A DNA stretch of 64,000 nucleotides from Streptomyces sp. NBC_01775 (GCF_035917675.1 NZ_CP109104.1:3782001-3846000), one strand, 5' to 3'; counted from the first letter of the stretch, positions 23,784 to 34,778 are shown. Program-made: numbers and translations. The notes: generated by a model not told the origin, from the sequence alone.

Positions 23784-26087
23784 TCAGCCCTGGGGCTTGA
23801 AGGTCTTGAAGGCTGTCTCGCGCAGGGTCTTGCAGGACTTGTCCTGCCAGCCGTCGGCCTTGCAGGTGATCATGATGGCGTAGCCGCTGTTCTCGTCGGC
23901 CTTGAAGCCCCGGTTGAGGACGCGGACCTTCTTGCCGTTCTCCTGGCGGGTGAACTGCCAGTCGGCCACGGTCGGGTAGCCGCGCCAGCCGACCTCCTTG
24001 ATGCCCAGCGACCGGAATCCGGGGCTGGACTTCTTGACGGCAGGCTCCAGGCTGCGCCAGGCGCCGGCGGCGTCGGACGAGGGGCTGCCGTTGTAGTCCA
24101 CCTGGATCTTGGGCAGGCTGCCGCTCGAAGCTCCGTACTTCCCGCCCGAGTTCTGGCCGGCGATACCGGTGCGCTTCCAGCCCTCGGGCAGCGCCATGGC
24201 GAAGTGGAACCTGCCGTCCGTGACCTTCGCGTACCCGGCGGGGAAAGCGGGCTTGGCGGGCTTGGCGGGCTTTTTCTCCTCGGGCTTGTCGTCGGCCTTC
24301 TCCTCGCCGCCCTGGTCCTTGGCGCCGTCCGAGGTGTCGCTCTCCTTCTGGGCGCCCTTGGCGCCCGCGCCGCCCTTGCCGTCGTCGGCGCTGGAGGAGC
24401 CCTTGTCCTTGCCCGGGTCCTCGTCGTCGCCGCTGGCGGCCGTGGCGATCAGCACGATGATGACGATGACCGCGACGACGGCGGCCACACCGATGGCCAC
24501 CATCCGGGCGGGCACGCCCTTGCGCAGCTCGGGCAGCTCCCGCAGGTCGCGCAGCGAGTTGATCGCCCCGCTGCCGCCGCTCTCGGGCGGCAGCGCCCTG
24601 CCCCCGCTGCCGGTGGCCGACGTCGGCAGCGCGCCCTGCTCCTGCCCGGAAGACGCGCCGGGGCCCTGCGCGCCGACGGCTCCCGATCCCCGCCGGCCGC
24701 CGGCCGACGACGCGGACGGCGCCGCGCCGGGCTGCTGCCCGGCGGCCCTGCGCCCGCTCTGGCCGCCCGCGTGCTTGGGCGCGCTGTCACCGGCCTTGCG
24801 GAACGAGGGGGTCGACGGCGGCTTCGTGGGCGGCGCGGGGTGGCCGGAGGCCCGGCCGGGCGGTGACGAGGGCACCGGTGGCGCCGACGGGGGCGGCCCG
24901 GCGGAGGCGGGCGTGGACGGACCCGCGCCGCTCCCGGTCCGGGCGCCGCCAGGCCGTGTGCCGGGGCCGGAGACACCGCCGGAGCCGGAGCCGGCGTCAG
25001 AACCAGTGCCAGTGCCTGTGCCGGAAGCCGCGGTGCCCGCGCCCGCCGCCGAGGCCGCGTTCCGTACGGACTTCAGCGCCCCGCGCAGCCGCTCTCCCGA
25101 ACTCGCGCCCTCCGAACGCCGCTTACGGCGCCCATGCCCGGAACCGGAGCCCTGGGCGCCGCCACGGCCCGTCCCGGAGGACGACGCGGGCACGGCGGGC
25201 AGCACGGAGGTGCGGGTGTTGGGCGAGCCGCCGTCCGCGCCGGCGCCCTTGGGCGCGCTCGTCATGCCGAAGGCGACGGGCTCCAGCAGCACCCGGGCCC
25301 CGTCCACATCGAGCCGCTTCTCGGGATCCTTCACGAGCAGCCCGGCGATGACCTCGCTCAGCTCGCCCGCGTTCCGCGAGACGGGCACCGGCTCCGTCAT
25401 GACGGCCGTCAGGGTCGAGATCGCCGAGCCCTTGTCGTAGGGCGGGCGGCCCTCGACGGCGGCGAACAGCAGCCCGCCCAGCGACCACAGGTCGGCCGGG
25501 GGGCCAGGGGGCTTGCCGCGGGCCCGCTCGGGCGAGATGTAGGAGGGGGCGCCGACAAGCATGCCGGTGGAGGTGACGGACGGGTCGCCCTCGACCTTCG
25601 CGATGCCGAAGTCGGTGAGGACCACCCGGCCCGTCACATCCTCCAGGAGCACGTTGGAGGGCTTCACATCGCGGTGGAGGATCCCCTCGCGGTGCGCGGC
25701 GCGCAGCACGTCGAGGATGGCGAGGCCGACCTCGGCGGTCCGCTGCGGATCCAGCGGACCGTCCTCCTTGATCTTGTCAGCCAGCGAGCGGCCCTCGACC
25801 AGCTCCATGACGATCCAGGGCCGGCTGTCCTCGTTCACGACGTCGAAGACGGTGATGGCGCTGCCGCTGCGGATGCGGGCGATCGCCTTGGCCTCACGCA
25901 GGGTGCGGGTGATGAGCCGCTGCTTCTCCTCCTCGTCGACGCTGGAGGGGAACCGAAGCTCTTTCACCGCGACCCGGCGGCCCAGGATTTCGTCCTCGCC
26001 GCGCCAGACGGTGCCCATCCCGCCGCGCCCGAGGACCTCCCCGAGCCGATAGCGCCCGCCTACCAGCCGTCCCGCGTCCTCGCTCAT
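23784..26087 (-). CDS. Ser/Thr protein kinase with extracytoplasmic sensor domain
   Basis: 767 residues. All catalytic landmarks are intact: LGRGGMGTVWRGED, Lys in RVAVKELRF, ILHRDVKPSNVLL, LTDFGIAKVEG and YISPERARG. A long Pro/Gly/Ser-rich linker (about residues 290-515) leads to a transmembrane helix (MVAIGVAAVVAVIVIIVLIA), a Lys/Glu/Asp-rich stalk and an extracytoplasmic domain starting YAKVTDGRFHFAMALPEGWK, alike in layout to those of the other two kinase-like proteins nearby. ATG at 26087 has AAGGGG upstream. It belongs to the same kinase cluster, separated from it by the sugar operon. Confidence 0.93.
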   Translation of the reverse strand: MSEDAGRLVGGRYRLGEVLGRGGMGTVWRGEDEILGRRVAVKELRFPSSVDEEEKQRLITRTLREAKAIARIRSGSAITVFDVVNEDSRPWIVMELVEGRSLADKIKEDGPLDPQRTAEVGLAILDVLRAAHREGILHRDVKPSNVLLEDVTGRVVLTDFGIAKVEGDPSVTSTGMLVGAPSYISPERARGKPPGPPADLWSLGGLLFAAVEGRPPYDKGSAISTLTAVMTEPVPVSRNAGELSEVIAGLLVKDPEKRLDVDGARVLLEPVAFGMTSAPKGAGADGGSPNTRTSVLPAVPASSSGTGRGGAQGSGSGHGRRKRRSEGASSGERLRGALKSVRNAASAAGAGTAASGTGTGTGSDAGSGSGGVSGPGTRPGGARTGSGAGPSTPASAGPPPSAPPVPSSPPGRASGHPAPPTKPPSTPSFRKAGDSAPKHAGGQSGRRAAGQQPGAAPSASSAGGRRGSGAVGAQGPGASSGQEQGALPTSATGSGGRALPPESGGSGAINSLRDLRELPELRKGVPARMVAIGVAAVVAVIVIIVLIATAASGDDEDPGKDKGSSSADDGKGGAGAKGAQKESDTSDGAKDQGGEEKADDKPEEKKPAKPAKPAFPAGYAKVTDGRFHFAMALPEGWKRTGIAGQNSGGKYGASSGSLPKIQVDYNGSPSSDAAGAWRSLEPAVKKSSPGFRSLGIKEVGWRGYPTVADWQFTRQENGKKVRVLNRGFKADENSGYAIMITCKADGWQDKSCKTLRETAFKTFKPQG

Positions 26088-26272
26088 GAATCCCCTTGTG
26101 TCCCCTCTGCGTGAGAGCCCGCCCCCGGCAGAGCCTCATTGTGAACCATCGCTCTGACAAGACGTGTACGGGGGCGGCACAGTTACACCACAGCCCCACC
26201 ACTTCTCACCCGGCTTCACACGGCCAACAGCCCTTACCGGAACGACCAGTCCAACGAGGGACCGCCCAGCCG

Positions 26273-27979
26273 CTACAGCGGCACGATGTCGGGTGCTCCG
26301 AGCCGTGCCGCGTCCGCCGTCTGGTCGTCCGGCTGCAACTGCGACTCACGTTCGGCCTCGACCCGCTTCTCGTAGTGTGCGACCTCGCGGTCGATCTGGT
26401 CCATGTCCCAGCCCAGGACGGGTGCCATCAGCTCGGCGGACTCGCGTGCGCTCAGCGCACCCCGGTCGAACGTCTCGATGGAGATGCGGGTGCGCCGCGT
26501 CAGCACGTCGTCCAGGTGACGTGCGCCTTCATGGGTGCAGGCGTAGACGATCTCGGCCTTCAGATAGTCGTCGGCCGCCGGCAGCGGCTCGCCCAGCTTG
26601 GAGTCGGCGACGATCAGGTCGAGGACCTCCTCGGCCATCGAGCCGTAGCGGTTGAGCAGATGCTCGACGCGGGCCACGTGCAAGCCGGTGCGCTCGGCGA
26701 TGCGGGCCCGCCCGTTCCACAGCGCGGAATAGCCCTCCGCGCCCGCCAGCCGCACCTCCTCGGTGACGCACTCGGCGACCCGGTGGTCGAGCCCGTGCAC
26801 GGCCTCGTCCACGGCGTCCTTGGCCATCACCCGGTACGTCGTGTACTTGCCGCCCGCGATCACCACGAGCCCCGGCACCGGATGGGCGACGGTGTGCTCG
26901 CGCGACAGCTTGCTCGTCGCGTCCGACTCGCCCGCCAGCAGGGGCCGCAGCCCGGCGTAGACGCCCTGGACGTCGTCGCGGGTCAGCGGCACGGACAGCA
27001 CGGAGTTGAGGTGGTCGAGCAGATAGTCGATGTCGGCGCTGGAGGCGGCCGGGTGCGCCTTGTCGAGGTCCCAGCCGGTGTCGGTCGTCCCGATGATCCA
27101 GTGGCGGCCCCACGGGATGACGAACAGCACGCTCTTCTCCGTACGGAGAATGAGCCCGGTCGTGGAGTTGATGCGGTCCTTCGGTACGACCAGGTGAATG
27201 CCCTTGGAGGCGCGCACGTGGAACTGGCCGCGCTCGGCGATCAGCCCCTGCGTGTCGTCCGTCCACACGCCCGTCGCGTTGACCACCTGACGGGCCCGCA
27301 CCTCGAACTCGCCGCCCTGCTCCAGATCCTGGACGCGCGCGCCCACGACCCGCTCGCCCTCGCGCAGGAAGCCGACCACCCGGGCGCGGTTGGCCGCCAG
27401 AGTGCCGTACTCGGCGGCCGTGCGCACCAGCGTGGCGACGAAACGCGCGTCGTCCACCTGCGCGTCGTAGTACTGGAGCGCACCCACCAGCGCGCTCCTC
27501 TTCAACGCGGGTGCCACGCGCAGAGCGTGACGACGGCTGAGGTGACGATGCGTGGGCAGCCCCCGCCCGTGCCCGGAAGAGACCGACATGGCGTCATACA
27601 TCGCCACACCCGCGCCCGCGTACAGCCGCTCCCAGCCTTTGTGCTGGAGTGGATAGAGAAAGGGCACCGGCTTGACCAGATGCGGAGCGATGCGCTCCAG
27701 CAGCAGGCCGCGCTCCTTGAGTGCTTCCCTGACGAGTGCGAAGTCCAGCATCTCCAGATAGCGCAGCCCGCCGTGAATCAGCTTGCTGGAGCGGCTGGAG
27801 GTGCCCGAGGCCCAATCGCGCGCCTCGACGATGCCGGTGGCCAGGCCCCGCGTCGCCGCGTCCAGTGCCGTACCGGCGCCGACGATGCCGCCGCCGACGA
27901 CCAGCACGTCCAACTCGGTCTCGGCCATCTTCGCCAGCGCCTCGGCACGCTGTTCCGGTCCCAGTGCCGCTGTCCTCAC
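26273..27979 (-). CDS. glpD: Aerobic glycerol-3-phosphate dehydrogenase
   Basis: 568-residue membrane-associated flavoenzyme oxidising glycerol-3-phosphate to dihydroxyacetone phosphate and passing electrons to quinone. The FAD motif is VLVVGGGIVGAGTALDAATRG and the family signature GTSSRSSKLIHGGLRYLE is intact; the C-terminal DAO_C helical domain is present. GTG at 27979 is supported by GGGAGG five bases upstream. It is divergent from the nucleotide-sugar dehydrogenase homologue across a 222-bp AT-rich spacer. No glpF or glpK is adjacent in this window. Confidence 0.95.
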   Translation of the reverse strand: MRTAALGPEQRAEALAKMAETELDVLVVGGGIVGAGTALDAATRGLATGIVEARDWASGTSSRSSKLIHGGLRYLEMLDFALVREALKERGLLLERIAPHLVKPVPFLYPLQHKGWERLYAGAGVAMYDAMSVSSGHGRGLPTHRHLSRRHALRVAPALKRSALVGALQYYDAQVDDARFVATLVRTAAEYGTLAANRARVVGFLREGERVVGARVQDLEQGGEFEVRARQVVNATGVWTDDTQGLIAERGQFHVRASKGIHLVVPKDRINSTTGLILRTEKSVLFVIPWGRHWIIGTTDTGWDLDKAHPAASSADIDYLLDHLNSVLSVPLTRDDVQGVYAGLRPLLAGESDATSKLSREHTVAHPVPGLVVIAGGKYTTYRVMAKDAVDEAVHGLDHRVAECVTEEVRLAGAEGYSALWNGRARIAERTGLHVARVEHLLNRYGSMAEEVLDLIVADSKLGEPLPAADDYLKAEIVYACTHEGARHLDDVLTRRTRISIETFDRGALSARESAELMAPVLGWDMDQIDREVAHYEKRVEAERESQLQPDDQTADAARLGAPDIVPL

Positions 27980-28201
27980 TGCTGCCTCCCGTGGTGCTCG
28001 TGTCGGTCATCGGACACCGCCCCCTGGATCCCCCCTCCGATGGTCCCCCATTTCCGCGACTTTGGCCGGTCGCTGGCCCTGCTAAGCGGCCAATCCGAAA
28101 TATCTTTCATATAGGCCCTTAACCTTAAATTGCGCTACTTACAACCGGAGGGTTTCTTCAGGGACAGCTCCGGGACGATAGGGGAAGGGAAGACCGCTGT
28201 C

Positions 28202-29464
28202 ATGCCCGCAGATCTCGCCGTTATCGGACTCGCCCATTCAGGGTTGCCGCTCGCCCAGGCCGCCACGGCGAGCGGAATCGGCACCATCGGGTACGACCCC
28301 GACAAAACCGCAGTCGCCGAAATCAGCGCTGGCCGCCCGCCGGGTGACGCGGCGTTGACCCCCGCCGAAGTGCGCCGGATGCTCGCCAAAGGATTCCGCG
28401 CCGAAACCGATCCCTCGGTCCTCGGACGCGTCCGCACCACCGTCATCTGCGCCCCCACCGCCCTCGGCGCCGACCGGGCGCTCGACATGAGCGCCGTGCG
28501 CACCGCGGCGCGCACCCTCGCCGCCCAGCTGCGCCCCCGCGCCACCGTCATCGTCGAATCGAGCGTCTACCCGGGCACCACCGAGGACGTCGTACGCCCT
28601 CTCCTGGAAGAGGGCTCAGGGCTCCGCGCCGGCCGGGACTTCCACCTCGCCTGCTCCCCCAGCCGCGTCGACCCGGGCAACCGCGTCCACGGATACCGCA
28701 ACATCCCCAAGGTCATCGGCGGCCTCACCCCCGCCTGCACCGAGGCGGCAGCCGCCTTCTACGGACGGATCACCGACAAGGTCGTCCGCGCCCGCGGACC
28801 GCGCGAGGCCGAGACCGCCAAGCTGCTGGAGACCAACTACCGGCAGATCAACATCGCCCTGATGAACGAGATGTCCGTCTTCTGCCACGACCTCGGCATC
28901 GACCTGTGGGACGTGGTGCGCTGCGCCGAGACCAAGCCGTTCGGCTTCCAGCCCTTCCGCCCCGGCCCCGGCGTCGGCGGCCCCGGCGTGCCGCTCGACC
29001 CCAACTACCTGCCGTACCACAGCCGTTCCCTCGGCTATCCGCTACGCATGGTGGAACTCGCGCAAGAAGTCAACGAACGCATGCCGCGCTACGTCTCCCA
29101 GCGGGCGGCTGCGCTCTTGAACGAGCACGGCAAGTCCGCGCGGGGCGCGCGGATCCTGCTGCTCGGCGTCACCTACAAACCCGACCTGGCCAGCCAGGAG
29201 GGCGCCCCCGCGCGGGAGGTCGCCACGCGCCTGTTGGAGCTGGGCGCCCAGCTCAGCTACCACGATCCGTTCGTGCCCCAGTGGCGCGTGGCGGGCCGGC
29301 CCGTACCCCGCGCCGACTCCCTCTACGAGGCCGCCGCCGCGGCGGACCTCACGCTGCTGTTGCAGAACCACCGCACCTATGATTTGCAGGGGCTCGCTGC
29401 GAAGGCCCAGCTCTTGCTCGACACCCGAGGCGCCAGCCCCACGGGTGCGGCCCACCGTTTGTGA
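28202..29464 (+). CDS. UDP-glucose/GDP-mannose dehydrogenase family protein lacking the catalytic cysteine
   Basis: About 420 residues with the three-domain layout of UDP-sugar dehydrogenases: N-terminal Rossmann domain, central helical domain (AKLLETNYRQINIALMNE) and C-terminal nucleotide-binding domain (ILLLGVTYKPDLASQEGAPA). Two key places differ. The N-terminal glycine motif reads GLAHSGLPLA instead of GLGYVGLPLA. The active-site signature GxGGHCIPVDP reads GVGGPGVPLDP, so the catalytic Cys and preceding His are replaced by Gly and Pro. Residues outside the active site are well kept, which argues for a retained but altered function rather than decay. Start ATG 28202 has only a weak ribosome site. 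Confidence 0.85.
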   Translation: MPADLAVIGLAHSGLPLAQAATASGIGTIGYDPDKTAVAEISAGRPPGDAALTPAEVRRMLAKGFRAETDPSVLGRVRTTVICAPTALGADRALDMSAVRTAARTLAAQLRPRATVIVESSVYPGTTEDVVRPLLEEGSGLRAGRDFHLACSPSRVDPGNRVHGYRNIPKVIGGLTPACTEAAAAFYGRITDKVVRARGPREAETAKLLETNYRQINIALMNEMSVFCHDLGIDLWDVVRCAETKPFGFQPFRPGPGVGGPGVPLDPNYLPYHSRSLGYPLRMVELAQEVNERMPRYVSQRAAALLNEHGKSARGARILLLGVTYKPDLASQEGAPAREVATRLLELGAQLSYHDPFVPQWRVAGRPVPRADSLYEAAAAADLTLLLQNHRTYDLQGLAAKAQLLLDTRGASPTGAAHRL

Positions 29465-29561
29465 GGGCTCCGCCCTCTGTCACCCGTTGTTGGGGGCTTC
29501 GCCCCCACCCCCTTGGCCTCGCCGGCCGGGCGTTGGGGCGGCTCCTCCCCCAGACTCCGTC

Positions 29562-29859
29562 CGGGGGGACCCCCACCCAACAGCCCCCCGCTAGAGAGGC
29601 TCCGCCCCCCTAGGACCCCCCAGCCGCACCTAAGCCCTACTCCTACCTCACTCATCGCACCAAGACCCAGGCCCTTGGGCCGGCCGGTGACTACCCTGCA
29701 AGAGGCGTGAAAACCAAATGCTCCCGCAGGGAAGCCACCGGCCGGTCCGGGGGCCCCAGCCTTGATACGGAGCTCCCTCACGTGAGGGGCTCTGGAGTTC
29801 ACGGCGGGGGGTCCTAGGGGGCGGAGCCCTCTAGCGGGGGGCTGTTGGGTGGGGGTACC
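29562..29859. repeat. Nested inverted-repeat structure, MITE-like, between convergent genes
   Basis: Outer arms of roughly 55-60 bp are near-complementary: 29562-29622 (containing cccaacagccccccgctag and cccctaggaccccc) and 29805-29859 (containing gggggtcctagggg and ctagcggggggctgttggg). Inside lies a second pair, about 29677-29700 (ggccggccggtgactaccctgc) against 29727-29750 (the gcaggg...accggccgg side), with an AT-richer centre. Left of it at 29480-29510 is a separate ggggcttcgcccc hairpin. It has no open frame of note. It could be a small non-autonomous mobile element or an elaborate bidirectional terminator. Confidence 0.65.
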
Positions 29860-29874
29860 AGGGGCGGAGCCCCG

Positions 29875-30990
29875 TCAGCGGCTGCGGGCGACCGTGACCT
29901 CAACTCGCTGGAACTCTTTCAGATCCGAGTAGCCGGTAGTCGCCATCGCCCGCCGCAGCGCGCCGAAGAAGTTCATGGACCCGTCCGGCGTATGGGAAGG
30001 ACCAAGCAGGACCTCTTCCAGCGTGCCGACCGCCCCAAGGTCGACCCGGCGCCCGCGCGGCACATCCTCATGCACCGCTTCCATACCCCAGTGGCGCCCC
30101 CGCCCAGGCGCGTCCGAGGCCCGCGCCAGCGGGGACCCCATCATCACGGCGTCCGCCCCGCAGGCGATCGCCTTGGGCAGGTCGCCGGACCAGCCGACGC
30201 CGCCGTCGGCGATGACATGGACGTAGCGCCCGCCGGACTCGTCCATGTAATCCCGCCGCGCCGCGGCCACATCCGCGACGGCCGACGCCATGGGCACCTG
30301 GATGCCCAGCACGTTGCGCGTCGTGTGCGCGGCGCCGCCGCCGAAGCCGACGAGCACACCGGCGGCACCGGTACGCATCAGGTGCAGCGCGGCGGTGTAC
30401 GTCGCGCAGCCGCCGACGATGACCGGAACGTCCAGCTCGTAGATGAACTGCTTGAGGTTCAGCGGCTCGGCCGCACCGGAGACGTGCTCGGCCGAGACGG
30501 TGGTGCCGCGGATCACGAACAGGTCCACGCCCGCGTCCACGACGGCCTTCGAGAACTGCGCCGTACGCTGCGGCGACAGCGCGGCGGCCGTCACCACGCC
30601 CGAGTCGCGGACCTCCTTGATCCGCTGGCCGATCAGCTCTTCCTTGATCGGCGCGGCGTAGATCTCCTGGAGCCGGCGGTTGGCCGTGTCCTCATTCAGC
30701 CCGGCGATCTCCTGGAGCAGCGGCTCCGGGTCCTCGTACCGCGTCCACAGACCCTCCAGGTTCAGGACGCCGAGGCCGCCCAGCTCACCGATGCGGATGG
30801 CGGAGGCCGGCGAGACCACCGAGTCCATCGGTGCGGCGAGGAACGGCAGCTCGAAGCGGTAGGCGTCGATCTGCCATGCGATGGAGACCTCCTTCGGGTC
30901 GCGGGTGCGCCTGCTGGGCACCACGGCGATGTCGTCGAAGGCGTACGCCTGCCGCCCGCGCTTGCCGCGCCCGATCTCGATCTCAGTCAC
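29875..30990 (-). CDS. guaB3: GuaB3-family IMP dehydrogenase-related protein
   Basis: 371 residues with the IMPDH/GMPR TIM-barrel fold but no CBS domains: YAFDDIAVVPSRRTRDPKEV at the start, LPFLAAPMDSVVSP, VIVGGCATYTAALHLM, then the flap-like GMEAVHEDVPRGRRVDLGAV. The catalytic loop, GSICTTR in GuaB, reads RGTTVSAEHVSG here without a cysteine. The protein is universally paired with guaB in actinobacteria; its reaction is less settled than that of GuaB. GTG start at 30990 with GAGGGA eight bases upstream. It follows the small RelE/ParE-like gene by 22 bp. Confidence 0.92.
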   Translation of the reverse strand: MTEIEIGRGKRGRQAYAFDDIAVVPSRRTRDPKEVSIAWQIDAYRFELPFLAAPMDSVVSPASAIRIGELGGLGVLNLEGLWTRYEDPEPLLQEIAGLNEDTANRRLQEIYAAPIKEELIGQRIKEVRDSGVVTAAALSPQRTAQFSKAVVDAGVDLFVIRGTTVSAEHVSGAAEPLNLKQFIYELDVPVIVGGCATYTAALHLMRTGAAGVLVGFGGGAAHTTRNVLGIQVPMASAVADVAAARRDYMDESGGRYVHVIADGGVGWSGDLPKAIACGADAVMMGSPLARASDAPGRGRHWGMEAVHEDVPRGRRVDLGAVGTLEEVLLGPSHTPDGSMNFFGALRRAMATTGYSDLKEFQRVEVTVARSR

Positions 30991-31012
30991 GCTGCCGTTC
31001 CCTCGCTAGTCC

Positions 31013-31276
31013 TCAGTCGGCGAGATACAGGTCCTCGTCGAACACCGTGACCACCACGATGACCATCAGACCATGCCCGATCAGGTATTCGATGAGGATG
31101 CCGGGGGCAGCTTGTGCCTTCCGGTCGTCCTCGTGTGTTCCCACCGGCTCCGACGCCTTGTGATAGGGATCGTTGGCCAGCTTGGCCAAGCCCCGCTCAA
31201 GCATCTCACGGCGGTCCGCGCGCATGGAGTCGACGGGCTTCCGGGCCTCTATGGTGTACGTGACTCGATACGTCAT
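31013..31276 (-). CDS. Small RelE/ParE-like protein, orphan, between guaB and guaB3
   Basis: 87 residues with a beta-alpha-alpha-beta layout: VTYTIEARKPVDSMRADRRE, a helix MLERGLAKLANDPY and C-terminal strands ILIEYLIGHGLMVIVVVTVF. This pattern resembles the RelE/ParE toxin fold (helical hairpin, then a beta hairpin ending in a short tail), but no catalytic residues can be assigned with confidence. The ATG has a very strong GGAGGGAGG upstream. There is no neighbouring antitoxin gene, so it is either an orphan toxin-fold protein or something else with a similar shape. It is cotranscribed with guaB3 (22-bp gap). Confidence 0.7.
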   Translation of the reverse strand: MTYRVTYTIEARKPVDSMRADRREMLERGLAKLANDPYHKASEPVGTHEDDRKAQAAPGILIEYLIGHGLMVIVVVTVFDEDLYLAD

Positions 31277-31319
31277 GCCTGGGCCTCCCTCCTGCTGATT
31301 CGGCGGGCCGGCCTCATGC

Positions 31320-33052
<1,733 letters not shown>

Positions 33053-33128
33053 TCAGCCGCAGCTCCCATGCTATCGGCCTGGCGCGGGTGCCCGGACCGG
33101 CTGTGGAAAACCTCCCGGGCCCCCGTGA

Positions 33129-33902
33129 CTACTGCTCGGCCAGTGCCCGCAGCCTGCTCAGCGCCCGGTGCTGGGCAACGCGCACGGCTCCGGGTGACAT
33201 TCCCAGCATCTGTCCGGTCTCCTCGGCCGTCAGCCCGACGGCGACCCGCAGCAACACCAGCTCCCGCTGGTGCTCGGGGAGGCTGGCGAGGAGCTTCTTG
33301 GCCCACTCCGCATCGCTGCTGAGCACGGCCCGCTCCTCGGGGCCGAGGGAGTCGTCGGGCCGCTCGGGCATCTCGTCCGAGGGCACCGCCGTGCTGCCGG
33401 GGCCGCGCATGGCGGCGCGCTGGAGGTCGGCGACCTTGTGCTGGGCGATGGCGACGACGAACGCCTCGAAGGGCTTCCCCGTGTCCCGGTAGCGGGGCAG
33501 CGCGCACAGGACCGCGATGCAGACCTCCTGCGCGAGGTCGTCGACGAAGTGGCGTGCGTCACCCGGCAGTCGGGTCAGCCGGGTGCGGCAGTAGCGCACC
33601 GCGAGGGGGTGCACGCGGGCCAGCAGATCGTGGGTGGCCTGGCGGTCGCCGTCGACCGCGCGCCGGACGAGGGCGCTGACCTCCGCGACATCCGTCACGT
33701 CCGCGGGATCCGTCACCTGTGAGGGCTGCGCGGTGTCCGCGGGGTGCACGGGCGGCGCGGGCTCCGCGGCGTCGACCGCCGGGGCGCCTGCGGCGCCGCC
33801 CGCGGCGTTGACGGCGGCAGCGGCTGTGGCGGCGGCACTGACGACAACGTGGCCCTGGCCGGAAACGGCCCCGGGCGGTTGCCCGTTCTCGTCGTCACGC
33901 AT
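33129..33902 (-). CDS. shbA: ECF-type RNA polymerase sigma factor, ShbA (SigD-like)
   Basis: About 257 residues: an Ala/Val/Pro-rich N-terminal extension of ~90 residues, region 2 ([20 protein letters not shown] ... [20 protein letters not shown]) and region 4 ([40 protein letters not shown]). Position between guaB and bldM identifies it as the orthologue of streptomycete ShbA, described as controlling transcription of the principal sigma factor gene hrdB, and of mycobacterial SigD. No anti-sigma gene is adjacent. ATG at 33902 chosen as the family start; CACCAT six bases before it could make the transcript leaderless. Upstream in-frame starts exist. Confidence 0.88.
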   Translation of the reverse strand: MRDDENGQPPGAVSGQGHVVVSAAATAAAAVNAAGGAAGAPAVDAAEPAPPVHPADTAQPSQVTDPADVTDVAEVSALVRRAVDGDRQATHDLLARVHPLAVRYCRTRLTRLPGDARHFVDDLAQEVCIAVLCALPRYRDTGKPFEAFVVAIAQHKVADLQRAAMRGPGSTAVPSDEMPERPDDSLGPEERAVLSSDAEWAKKLLASLPEHQRELVLLRVAVGLTAEETGQMLGMSPGAVRVAQHRALSRLRALAEQ

Positions 33903-34166
33903 CGGTCCATGGTGCACCGACGCCGCGCGGTCCGCCGCACCGCGCTGATAGAAATGAGCCGAAGCGTTATGAGCAGGCGCACTGGCCCTCATGTCCCACG
34001 CCCTCCCCTCACGCCTGACCGACCGGTCCCCGAGGAACTCCATACCTCAAGCATGCGGCACGCGCGAGATTTCTCGCCTGCCCCTCCGTGAGACAGCCCG
34101 GCTCCGGGCCTGACGTCCCACCCGTCTACAGCCGTGGACGGGCGGGAGTCGGCGGCCGGCCGGCGA

Positions 34167-34778
34167 CTACCGGACGAGGCCCCAGCGGAAGCCGAGTGCC
34201 ACCGCGTGCGCGCGGTCCGAGGCGCCGAGCTTCTTGAACAGCCGCCGGGCGTGGGTCTTGACCGTGTCCTCGGACAGGAACAGCTCACGCCCGATCTCGG
34301 CGTTCGAGCGGCCGTGGCTCATGCCCTCCAGGACCTGGATCTCCCGCGCGGTGAGCGTGGGCGCCGCGCCCATCTCGGCCGAGCGCAGCCTGCGCGGCGC
34401 GAGCCGCCAGGTCGGGTCGGCGAGGGCCTGGGTGACGGTCGCGCGCAGCTCGGCGCGGGACGCGTCCTTGTGCAGATACCCGCGGGCACCGGCCGCCACG
34501 GCCAGCGCCACGCCGTCGAGATCCTCTGCCACCGTCAGCATGATGATGCGGGCGCCGGGATCGGCGGAGAGCAGCCGTCGTACGGTCTCCACTCCGCCCA
34601 GGCCGGGCATCCGGACATCCATCAGGATCAGGTCGGATCGGTCGGCACCCCAGCGGCGGAGGACTTCCTCGCCGTTGGCCGCCGTCGTTACACGCTCGAC
34701 GCCAGGCACGGTCGCGACCGCGCGGCGCAGCGCCTCTCGGGCAAGCGGGGAGTCGTCGCATACGAGGACGGATGTCAT
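34167..34778 (-). CDS. bldM: Atypical response regulator BldM
   Basis: 203 residues: receiver domain (VLVCDDSPLAREALRRAV, phosphoacceptor position Asp54 in LILMDVRMPG) and a LuxR/NarL-type helix-turn-helix (TAREIQVLEGMSHGRSNAEI, SEDTVKTHARRLFKKLG). This is the developmental regulator BldM, an orphan regulator controlling aerial growth and sporulation genes, alone or with WhiI. ATG at 34778 with GGAGGG five bases upstream; the longer upstream frame has no homology. No histidine kinase is adjacent. It is divergent from whiD, and a sigma-BldN type promoter can be seen 130 bp upstream. Confidence 0.96.
   Translation of the reverse strand: MTSVLVCDDSPLAREALRRAVATVPGVERVTTAANGEEVLRRWGADRSDLILMDVRMPGLGGVETVRRLLSADPGARIIMLTVAEDLDGVALAVAAGARGYLHKDASRAELRATVTQALADPTWRLAPRRLRSAEMGAAPTLTAREIQVLEGMSHGRSNAEIGRELFLSEDTVKTHARRLFKKLGASDRAHAVALGFRWGLVR

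Noticed and set aside
31013..31276. Complete toxin-antitoxin pair
   Set aside because: No antitoxin-like frame lies on either side; only the toxin-fold-like protein is seen.
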